64,000 bases of DNA from assembly GCA_028641055.1 (NCBI GenBank), contig CM054061.1:62719904-62783903 (forward strand), written 5' to 3'. Of the stretch, positions 45,101 to 55,900 are shown piece by piece; the first letter of the stretch is position 1, and every line of letters starts with the position of its first letter. The notes under the pieces were generated by a model. The model was not told where the DNA came from, made no database searches, and saw only the letters and a program-made list of their open reading frames with translations. This stretch comes from Alopecurus myosuroides. Lineage: Eukaryota > Streptophyta > Magnoliopsida > Poales > Poaceae. Made by a program: the position numbers and the translations under genes.

Positions 45101-46834
45101 AACTTGAGTGTTATTTTTTTTTGTGCATTGCTTGCTGTATTGTTTGATTTTAGTATCCTTGCTTGCTTAGTTTGGTTCTGATCGTGTGTCATTACTTTAT
45201 GTTTGCGACGATAGAAAACGAGGAAGAGATAGTTGGTGCGGGAGGATATTACTATCTCTCCTGTTGCTATCACGAGCAAGACCCTCACCTCCACCAAGGC
45301 AAGCCATCCTAAAGCTTGCTGTTATACTACTTATCTTTATATATCATGCATGTTCTACTTCTGAAGTTTTACAAAAAAACTTGATTACCAAAACTATTTT
45401 TGAGTGGCTATTATTACTATTAATATTATATAGGTATATTATCACATTGCCATTAGTCAACTTGGTGTTACCAAGCCTTTAGCCACCATAAGGTATATAA
45501 ATACCGCCAAAGATAATAACATTGAGTTCCTAAGTGGACCTTTTAAAAATGTGCTTTTGCAAACAAATGACTTATGAAAAGTCCACGGTGAAAAGGCGGG
45601 ACCTTGTTCACCGGGGGAGTGAAAGAGTGTGTTTTTCAAAAATGTTTACAAAAGACACATAACCTAGTCTTCACTGGACAACCAAGAAGTACTGCCACTC
45701 TACCTCAACATGGGTACGGGGCCTATCTAGATACTTGTTCTAGTTAGTGTGTGTTTCATCCCAATATGCTATAGAGAGGATGATTCTCTGAACCGAAGTG
45801 TCGCCAGGAGGGAGTAACGGGACATACAAAGTGAGGGATTAAGTTACCCCTCGGAAGCGACAGTTGGGTCTCCTGCCGTGGCAGAGTGGGACCTGGTGCC
45901 GGGGAGATTACACCCAAAATGAAGGGATAAGCATATACTAGCTTGATCAGAGTGGATAGTTAGGATCAGTTATCTGATGCTTGCATATCGCTGTGTCGAT
46001 CCATGGGTAGTTCATGGAAGATGATTGGATCTTGTGGACTGTGTACACCTCTGCAGAGTAAAAACTATTCTGAATAGCCGAGCCCTCGGACATGGGCAGT
46101 TGAATGGCCATGTAGCTAGCATTGTGTCATTTTTCAAAAGGATGTTTTTGAAATAAAGGACTTGTACCTGAGAGGTACCGGTGAAGAAAGATGGAGTTGA
46201 TTTCCAAGAAGTTTTGCAAAGAAAAATTCTCTTTTATAAAACAAGTTTTATAAAACCTCTTGTACATGCGATATCTACAAGAGAAAGAAAAGTATAATAC
46301 TTTCTTTTGAAGTATCTTCTTCAACAAAGATATAGAAATGTTAAAGCAACCATGATGTTATCTTACATACACCATTTGTAGTGAGCCCTATTTATAGCCT
46401 ACCTATCCACCATATAAGCATACTTGGATTTGTAAGTTTATAAAAGATGTCTTGCAGAGTACATTCAAATGTACTCATATTTACTTGGCCAGACTTTGAG
46501 GAGATGCCACCTGAGGAGGAGTATGAGGATGAGTACTTTTTTGACGACTATGCGAATTAGGCCCGGCTCCCGGCCAGTATCCTGTTGGTGAAGGCGTGAC
46601 ATGGGCTATCTATGTTATGTTATGATTCCGCCGTGTGTTTGTGAGACATTTGCATGTCCTGCGTGACAGTTGTTAAGACTTGGTCTTGTGACCATTGCTT
46701 GTAAGACTCTATTTATTCGTGTAATGGATAATGTATCTGTGTACCAACTCTGTATGTTGTTCACGACTGAATTCCCCGGATCGTGAATGTATGCATATGC
46801 GGGGTTCTGGACCATCCGGTTTGGGACCTCTACA
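42191..46834 (+). repeat. 3' LTR of the gypsy chromovirus, about 4.6 kb
   Basis: It starts TGTCACACCC after a purine tract (GGGTGGGGGGAGATC) and ends CTCTACA, where CACTA subterminal repeats begin. It has an AT-rich first part, a GC-rich centre at 43080-43980 with a CTATAAAT box at 43390, and an AT-rich last part. The open frames on both strands between 43187 and 43960 reflect the GC-rich centre and are not genes. Confidence 0.75.
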
Positions 46835-47033
46835 GTGCGCCACAGGTAACAAAAGATAGCCGTGACGCACCAAACAGGTGGTGCGCCACGGGTAAACGAG
46901 ATAGCCGTGACGCACCAAAATAAGGTGCGCCACGACTATTTTTCATAGGCGCGGCGTGATAGTCGTGGCGCACCATGGTGCGCCACGGCTATGCATTTTT
47001 GGTGCGCCACGCATTACCTTTTTCCTAGTAGTG

Positions 47034-48340
47034 CCACAAAACCCCCACCCCCACCGCAGCTCCCGCCATTTCCTTCACTACCGACTCCACAGATCCGCTC
47101 GGCCGCCATGTCACTGAAAAAGTACAAGAAACCTTGCCTCGCCACTGATCCAGAATAGCCAAAGGCGAGGAAGCCGATGGCTAGACCCCCGGGCATGAAA
47201 AACGCCGAGTGGAAGGCCGACACTGAGAGAAGGGTGACAGTCAGCACCGACTGACGAAGGAGGGAGAAGAATTGGAAGGCCGGGGAAGCGGGAGGGAGGA
47301 GGATTCTCGCGCCGTAATGGAGAGGAGAGCGGCCGAGCAGCAGCCCCCCTCCGCCAATCGCGAGCCAGTACCTGCAAGGCGTGTGGGGAAGCCAACAGAG
47401 CGTCGTATCGCCGACCAACTTCTCACCATAGGTGTGGAGGTACTCGACCTCGCCGGACTATGCCGACAGGGACCCTTGTGGCGGCTTCTACCCCCCCCCC
47501 CCCCGGCGTACGGTTACTCCCGACGTACACAAGCTCGTTGACGCCCACTCTACGTCATGGACCTCTCCCCTTTGCACCACCAAGCACAAGCTCGGTGCCG
47601 CCATACAGCAGCACCGCCGCCGAGATGAACGACATCATCGACAGTTGCTCAGCCGCCGCTGCCGCCTCGACTCCCAACCTCCCAACCTCCCAGGAAGCAG
47701 GCGGCAAAATGGACGACGTCGAGCACGACGATGTCGCGGAGGAGGTGGAAGAGGACGGATAAAGGGAGATGGCACAAGCATCAGCCAAAGGGAAAAGGAA
47801 GCGGCGGGAGTCCAGCTCCAGGACGACCGAGCCCCGAGTGAAATGGCCGCCCAAGGGAGACGAGTGCCTTGACAAAACATCTAAGACCGTCAGAATGGGA
47901 GTCTATCCCTGATGGGTGCCAACCCGGCGACGATGGACCCGAAGGTAAAGTCGTGGTACCTGGCGGAGCGCAACATCATCCTCAACCAAATGCTGGCACC
48001 GGCGGCGAGAGCCGCCGACGATCCCACAACTACCCCTACGCCGAACACCACCGCGTCCGGGGCTACGTTGACCTCACCTTCGCCAGGATCTGCTCCGATG
48101 GCCGAATTAACCCCTTCACCCGGGGAGCTAGCCATTTCATCATCGATCTTGTCATTTTGATCCATGTCGACCTGTGGCATGCTTGTCGCTAAACTGTGAC
48201 TCGATGACCGTCGAACTTGTGCATTTTTTCTAGGGGGAAATATAACTTTGAATTTATGCTGATTTTGTGCGTTTGGGGGATAAAACCTGAGGTTGCGGCT
48301 AGAAATGTGTGCCCTCAAGCCTAAAAACCCCGCCGGCGCA
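47034..48340 (+). other. Degenerate coding-like stretch of unknown origin
   Basis: Plus-strand frames at 47540-47960 give acidic and Lys-rich peptides (MDDVEHDDVAEEVEEDG, then KGKRKRRESSSRT and VKWPPKGDECLDKT), and 47912-48160 gives NPATMDPKVKSWYLAERN with a Pro/Thr/Ser tail. The WPPKGDECL block recalls plant proteins found beside Harbinger or NAM-like transposon genes, but stops and frame changes intervene. I do not assign a function. Confidence 0.3.
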
Positions 48341-48399
48341 AGCGTCAAACCGCCTTCACCAGGTACGCTGGGGGAGGGGGAAGGGGGGCGAAACGGCTG

Positions 48400-48998
48400 G
48401 AAATGAGGCCTATGCCCTGGTTGTGTAGCTTCTGCGTAAGCTTGTTACAGTTGTGTTTGAACTCTGTGTGTCGCAAAAGGCTGAAATTGGTCTTTGCTTT
48501 TTTTTTTTTTTTTTTTTTTTCTGTTTTTGCTTATTTAAACTGGGATTTTTTAGCTGGACATCGACAAGAGGCTCGTTTGCTAAAAAGATCGTTTCAGATA
48601 AGACAGATGAATCTGAAAGTCTCGGAATAAAATAAAAATAGCATCTCCCGAACAGAAAAAAAAAACACCCCAGGCCAGAAGTTGACCTGGCTCCTGTCGT
48701 CTTCTTCGTTCATCAGTCACCACCGTGGCTGTCAGGCAGGCACATCAGTACAGGATACACCCAGCATTCCGGCCGTCGCGCCGCCCCGCCGCGAACTCCC
48801 GGGGTGTACGTCATCTTACCCAATTTCACCACCCAATCAGATAGGCGGAGTCCAGCTCACGGCATCCATCTCCCCCCTGCAAACGCAGTCTAGCTTCAAA
48901 TTGGGGGCGTAGCCCGTAAGCCACGCTTCCGGGGGGTACAAAGCAGAGGAATCCAGTAGCAGCAGCAGCGGGTGGGCGGAGTCAACCGGAGCTCAGAA
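48400..48998 (+). promoter_or_regulatory. Upstream and 5' leader of the beta-galactosidase gene
   Basis: It contains a T-run of about 26 at 48497-48522, then TATTTAAA near 48531 and C-rich sequence up to the ATG. No transcription start can be set from sequence alone. Confidence 0.45.
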
Positions 48999-51900
48999 AT
49001 GGCGGCATCAGGCGGAAGCTTCCGGAACCTCTCGCTTCTCCTCGCGCTGTCGCTGTGCTCCTTGGTACGTGTGCTCTCCTTCTCGCATCCCGATACCGTT
49101 TGTTGGTTCCGATGAGGCGACTCCGCGCCGATAGTTCATTTGGGTTTGATTTAGTAGTGTCACTGATTCGTCTGTGTCGGCCTCCGTGCGGGATTGGTAG
49201 GTGCGCGGGGAGGCTTCGAGAAGGTTCTGGATCGAGAACGACGCCTTCTGGAAGGACGGGGAGCAGTTCCAGATCGTCGGCGGCGACGTGCACTACTTCC
49301 GCATTGTTCCTGAGGTGAATCCTTTTCCGACTAGCTTACAATACATGGCACTCCTGCAGCAGTTGGTTCTGCTCCAGGAGCAGAGTGGTTGACTCTGTAA
49401 ATTCGTGATGAAAAGGGAGAATTGAGTATCTATCTAAACCAAGTGGTTCTGAAACTTTCAAAAACACTAGCAATCGCAAATTCAGCCAGTTTTGCACATA
49501 TAACAAAATTTTGTAAGATGTCACTATCTGAGTTTTTGGCTGTATTCAACAAATTTGGCGGCCATGAGCTTTCGTACCTCTAGTTGGTTCTTAAAAATGC
49601 TATTTATATTGGATATGTCGAATATCTTAGCATTTTTTCATAGTCACCGAATATTTTGAGCCTACACCCAGTTTGTGCACTGATTAAAGAGGCTCCGCAA
49701 ATGAATTTCTCTTGTCGATAAAAACACCACTTGTATATCTATCTGATTTAGCTCTGTATCTTTAGATCATGGCGCATCTATTGTCTTACATCAGTACGCC
49801 TTCCACATAACCTTACTGAAAGATTACATGTGCATTGTATGTTATGCCTGCAGTACTGGAAAGACCGGCTCTTAAGGGCTAAGGCACTAGGCTTGAACAC
49901 AATTCAAACATATGTTCCTTGGAATTTGCATGAGCCGGAACCACGGAACTGGGAGTTCAGGGGATTTGCTGACATCGAATCGTATCTAAGACTTGCTCAT
50001 GAATTGGAAATGCTGGTCATGCTTCGTGTAGGTCCATATATTTGTGGAGGTAATTCCATTTCTTGCTGCATTTATACCCTTTAACATGCCATTGTGACTA
50101 ATTAAGGAATCATATCTGTATATAAAGAAGAGAAAAAATATGGCTAAATATGATCTACGGAAACCAGATAAGTAACTAGAATAACCAAAAGAGTCACTGT
50201 TTCATCCTCTGTAGTATGTGTTCGATAGTCTGTTGTTCGTATGGCAGCATAATGTTTTCTAGCTCTTTAGTCTACATTCTACAATAACTCTGTAAGTAGA
50301 AGGATCGATACTGTAGTAACGTGCAATGCAAAAAGGGAAAGTGGTAAAGGCTTGTTTAGGACATAAAAGGAAGGCTATATATGTATACATGGTATACTCA
50401 TTGTCATGTTAGGATCTTTTCTGTGGACTCAGCATAGAGTAGAATCCCTCAACTTAATAAAAAATAGAATGACATAGTGTTCTTACGCTATATATTGTCT
50501 TATAAATTTCACGATTGGTTCCATACTCAAAGTTATACTCAGTTCAGAAGTTTGTTTTCTTTAGTACATGTGCATATGGTTTCATAGTTTGGAGTTGATT
50601 GTGTTGTGATAGACTGGTAGTGCATGTGCTTCAGTTGAGCTGTCTTCCTATATGGTCTATAAATTCTGTAATTTGTGCATTGCAGAATGGGACTTAGGAG
50701 GGTTTCCACCTTGGTTGCTCACTATAGAACCATCCCTTAAACTGCGATCGTCAGATTCAACCTATCTTTCCTTGGTATGCTGCCGAAAACTTTCATCAAG
50801 GTGTAGTGTTTTATGTATGGCTCCCAACTTATTGATTGGATATATTCTGGAGATATATTGACCAAGGTTACCTAGTTCTCTAGGTGGAGAGGTGGTGGAG
50901 TGTATTACTCCCAAAAGTAGCACCATTGTTATACGCCAACGGAGGTCCAATTATCATGGTGCAGGCAAGTTCATCATTGTTTAAATTGTTTTCCTAATTC
51001 ACATTCATTTTCCTTCTAGTTTATACAGCTAAAAACAAAACTAATATTATGGCTGATCTCGCAGATTGAAAATGAATTTGGTTCATTTGGAAACGACAAA
51101 ACGTACCTTCATTACCTTGTTCTACTGGCCAGACGATATCTGGGGAATGATGTTATTCTGTACATATTTTCTCTGCTCATAATTTTCACTATGGAAATGC
51201 ATGCAATTTAGTTTTTGGTATAACCTGCTACAATTTATAACTGATTTTACAAATTATGCATATAGCCATTTTAGGGCACAGTTGCAATTTTGCATACTGA
51301 CTAGGTATGGATAGTAGTTAAGTTTGATGCAGCACTGACATAGGCATCTGTATAGTAGAACTGCAACTACAATTGGCCCTTTTATCGGTGTACATATACC
51401 AATTATAGCACCGTATTTATTTTCATATTAGACTTTTGTGTTGTTTGTATTTTGTGTCCAGAATTATGCTGAAATGATACTCTTTTTATGTTTTCACTTT
51501 GAATAGGTAAAATTAGCTATACTTTTAAACATTTCATGTCATGAATACTTTGTATGAAGCCATTTAATGCAAGATCTAGTTTTTGTTGAGGCTTAACAAT
51601 CAATCAACTCAACTGATTTTGCATTGACAAACCAGAAAGGTGAAAAGAGAGTCAAGAGATATTCAAGCTTTACCATTACATTATTGCTAAAAATATCATC
51701 TGAATACATTCACCCAGTTGATTTATTTTTTATTTATTTAACTACTGATGGTTCAGATCAAAGCTTAGGCAACTATATTAGCATCAATATGTCTGTTTGT
51801 CTGTAAACAGTGGTTATCAAAGCCATAGTTATGATTCCTCATAAATTTCTCATAAACATCTTTCAGGTATACAACTGATGGGGGAACAGTTGATACCTTA

Positions 51901-54900
51901 AAGAGTGGATCAATTCCTCAAGATGATGTTTTTGCTGGTAACTATAATAAATGAACTTGTGTGATTGTCTATGTCCTTTCTGTAAAAAAAGATGGCATCA
52001 ACATTAATGTAACACCCAATGCCTCCTCAAAGTTCAGCCCCATGTAGTACCACTACCACCTTGCTTTGCCCAAAAGGGTCAAACCGGAAGTGCCATGATT
52101 TGGGCGAACATGTGTATGCTAGTCTAATGCAGCTTAAAGTGGTAATATGGTGCTAAATGTTGGGTTAGGGTGTTACAGTTATGTTTCTCTTAGTACTTGA
52201 TAAATCTTATCTTCTGGATGGTTCATATAAAGTTGCATCATATGTAAGCCTAGAAGCTACACCTTCTTTTGTTGGTCTATGCATGGAGTTTTAACTCTAA
52301 CAATGACTATTCTGTTGGGATTTTTGCTGAAACAATATTCGACATAACTGAAGACTATTTGATATCAACTTCAGTATGGTTTCCTAAAGCATTTGAGTCA
52401 GAAATTAATTTGATTTTCCTATCTTTATAGTTGTCACGCACTTTTATATGCCTTTGGCTCCTCAGCCATCATTTTTCCAGATAATTATACAGTTCAATTG
52501 CAGCTGTTGATTTTTCTACTGGCGATAATCCATGGCCAATATTCAGATTACAGAAGCAATACAACTTTCCAGGAAAATCAGCCCCGTTAACTGCGTAAGT
52601 GGTATGTGCACCATGTTTGATAAATTGATACTCCCTTCGATCCGATTAAAGTGTCGGGAGTAAACAGCTGCGTATGTACAATTCCTAGGTACAACGTGTG
52701 ACGGTTATCCGGATCGGAGGGAGTATCATATTTGTCGCATATTCTTATTTGTTACATCTATTGATGATATTAACCTCATACTTTTCAGGGAATTTTATAC
52801 CGGATGGCTAACACACTGGGGTGAAAGTATTGCAACAACAGATGCTAGCAGCACAGCTAAAGCCCTTAAAGATATTTTGTGCCGCAATGGTTCTGCTGTA
52901 CTTTATGTCTGTATCTGGAGCCTTTTTATTGGTGTATTTCATTTGCATCTTAGCTCAACTAATTCTTTTTCTCATGATATATGTGTTCAGATGGCTCATG
53001 GTGGGACCAATTTTGGGTTTTACAATGGGGCAAATACTGGTCAAAATGAGTTCGAGTACAAGGCTGACCTCACTTCTTATGATTATGCAAGTGTTTTTCC
53101 AAATAATAACTCTCATTTCTTGAACTATTTCTTCACGCGTACTTATTTATGCATGTCATTGACCAGGATGCTCCTATTAAGGAGCATGGAGACGTGCATA
53201 ATCCAAAATACAAAGGCATGTTATATTATACTTCTACCTTTCTGTTTGATACATGAGTATTCAGTCAAAAGTTCTTGTTGCATCTTCTTTTAAGCAGTTT
53301 TTTAGGTAATTCATATGGTGGTATGAAAATAGAGTTGTGTTTTCTTCAATTTTTGTCTCTGATTTTCAGTAATCACCATGAGTTTAAATTAAAATGCTTG
53401 ATGGGTTTGGAATGCCATAATATTGTATGATCTGTAAGTCAATATAGATGAGTGAATAAAGGATCACCAGTTTTATGCTATGCTAGGAATGTCTAGAAAA
53501 ACCTTTAAGAGCAATTCTATTTTTGAGATGTTTTTTTAATGTACTGTTTCTCGTTACTAACTAATGGTATCAACCAGCACTGAGAAGAATAATACATGAA
53601 TGCACTGGCACTCCTCTTCGCCCTCTTCCTGCCAATATTGATAGAGGAAATTATGGGCTTGTGCAATTGCAAAAGGTTGCATCTTTGTTCGACATACTGG
53701 ATAGGATCTGTGATCCTCTGAAAGTGGCTGTTTCAGAGCAACCACTGTCTATGGAACTTTCAGGGCAGGTAGTAACCTATCCAAGTATATATATTTCTTG
53801 ACCATTTTCCATTACAGAAATTGTCAGTCAGGCTCACCTTTTGTATATCCATGGTATTGTTTCTTTCATTCCAGATGTTTGGGTTTCTACTGTACTTTTC
53901 GGAATACCAAGGAAAAGGTCCTTATAACATTCTATCAATTCCGAAGGTTTTGACACCCACCATTCCTTCACTTGGCATGAATTCAAGATCATTGCTCTTA
54001 ATATGTAAACTATGCTGCAGGTACATGACAGAGCCCAGGTTTACGTGTCCTGCTCACATGATGGTGTCAGAAATCGAAGATATGCTGGCCTTATTGAGAG
54101 ATGGTCTAATAAAAACCTGCAGATACCAAGCTTACACTGCTCATCCACTACCAGCTTGTATATCCTGGTAATATTCCTGCAATTTTCTTTTGTAAAGCAT
54201 GAAATGGGAAATCTTCTAATTTCCACGGATATTACATTTGCTGGTAACTGATATGATTCAGTGACATTTCAATTTTATGTTCCTACTATTCTTAAGTTCT
54301 TGAGAAAATGTCTGCAAAGTCACCAATGGTACTCAACTTAGTAGAAAAAGAATCTCAGTGAATGTTAAGATGTTGAAATAGATTGAAAGAGACTCCTAAA
54401 TATTTATTGATAAAAGACTGACGTAGCTTGTGCTGTTTACTTATTGTAACCTCAAAACAATTCACGACAGTAACTTGGTGAAAGAATAGTACCATGAGAT
54501 CCAATTGAAACCTTCAGTATACATCGATGACTACATAACTCTTTGTAGCTTATTTGGCGGTATGCCCATGTGAAAGTATTAGCCTGGCCAAAATAATACA
54601 ATATTGGAGTACTATTAGCAAATATTTCGACTACTTTTCTTTTGAATAATCAAACATCCTTTCATATTTTGTGCCTTATCTCTACAGGTAGAAAATATGG
54701 GCCGTGTAAATTATGGTACATATATTTTTGACCAGAAGGTAAGTCCCACTCTCAATTGCAGCACCCACATGGACCATGGATGTAAGCATCTTGTGCTGAT
54801 CAATACCCACTTTCCAAATACAGGGGATACTATCTTCTGTTGAAATAGATGGCATTACTCTCCGTCACTGGAAAATGTATCCTCTGTCATTTGATGCATT

Positions 54901-55900
54901 GGACAGACTTTCAAAATTCCAACCAATCCAGCAGATCACTAATGCCATAAATAATGTGCCCGTTCATAGTGATTTACAAAATAAGTTACAAGCTTCGTCA
55001 TTATATCAAAATGGTAAGCCCATGTATGTGTTTCTGCTAAATAGCCAGGCATAAATAATTCCCATGCAGTCATGGTTAAATAGATAGGCATAACACAAGA
55101 TCTTCCCTCTAGGGTATTTCTGCTTGATCCTAGTGAGTTGTGATAACATGAGTTGCTTATATAGTTTCATACCAAGCAATGGAAATAGAAGAAATTATCG
55201 GTTTGTGCTATAATAAGCAGACGGAAGTTGCATTTATCCACACACAAATATCATATTATGTGTGAAAGGAAAGGAGTGGATTACTAATAAGTTGCAGTTC
55301 TTAATCTCATGAAATATTAATAGCCTTATTTGTTATCTTTGTTGCTGATTCTAGGTCAGGAAAAAATAGTTGATCATCACAAATAAATAGGAAAAACCAG
55401 TCGATAGCTGTGGCTCTTGTACCAAACTACCAATAAGCTGTATTGCTGAAACTTGAAAAATGCTGCAACTGAAAGTTCACATCTCTCTTGACCTTTAATA
55501 TTTTATGTTGAGTCACGCTTGATCAAGGAACAATAAGCTCAATTATTCCTTTTGGCGAGCCACATGTTCCCTTGTTGCGTTTGTACTCACATTTCATATC
55601 AGGTTGCTGTTTTGAATAATTGTCAAAAAAAAGGTTGCTGTTTTGAATAAATATGCTTCATACTACTTGGGCTCTGTGTATTGTCTGGATGCTGAGGCCA
55701 GGGTATAGTCTAACAAAACTTTCCAAAAAATCACTGGTACTTGCATTGTTTTGCAAGGCATTTCGGAAGGGCCAGAATTTTATGAAGGCCATTTCCACAT
55801 TGCCTCCGAGAGTGCAATAAAGGACACGTTCATATCGTTTCGTGGTTGGAACAAAGGGGTTGCTTTTGTGAACAACTTCAACATCGGAAGGTTCTGGCCG
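48999..55900 (+). CDS. BGAL17: GH35 beta-galactosidase, BGAL17 type; 17 exons, last exon outside the window
   Basis: Splits terminal beta-galactose from glycans; an N-terminal hydrophobic run ([12 protein letters not shown]) suggests the secretory route. Exons: 48999-49064, 49201-49314, 49854-50049, 50686-50774, 50884-50964, 51065-51159, 51867-51937, 52504-52594, 52789-52906, 52991-53086, 53167-53215, 53578-53768, 53875-53946, 54021-54167, 54688-54738, 54824-55013, 55758-55900. The phases fit throughout, giving 620 codons with no stop. Active-site signature [13 protein letters not shown] (residues 175-187) holds the acid/base Glu; AEFYTGW (268-274) holds the nucleophile Glu. Also [15 protein letters not shown] and NIGRFWP. 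Introns 5, 10 and 11 start with GC. The remaining 60-80 residues should lie past 64000, beyond an inserted CACTA element. The orthology to Arabidopsis BGAL17 is from family memory. Confidence 0.92.
52008..52177. mobile_element. Small MITE in beta-galactosidase intron 7
   Basis: 170 bp with perfect inverted 10-bp ends TGTAACACCC / GGGTGTTACA. No coding. Superfamily not settled. Confidence 0.65.
52631..52723. mobile_element. Stowaway-type MITE in beta-galactosidase intron 8
   Basis: 93 bp, with ends CTCCCTTCGATCCGATTA and (inverted) CTCCCTCCGATCCGGATA, flanked by TA on both sides. Confidence 0.88.

Larger units (their letters stand above)
34845..47033. mobile_element. CACTA composite: element ends bracketing truncated copia and gypsy elements
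   Basis: The left end CACTACTCGGGAAAAGGTCA and the inverted right end CACTACTAGGAAAAAGGTAA match at 17 of 20 bases and both continue TGCGTGGCGCACC. Inside, in order: a TNP2-type transposase fragment (minus), a copia element without its 3' part, a gypsy element without its 5' part, the gypsy LTR and the right CACTA end. The 3-bp flanks (TAC and CCA) do not agree, so the ends may belong to two copies or the flanks have changed. Confidence 0.65.

Noticed and set aside
52821..53293. Open frames continuing through beta-galactosidase introns 9 and 10
   Set aside because: They read through splice sites; the family alignment and intron phases place exon ends at 52906 and 53086.
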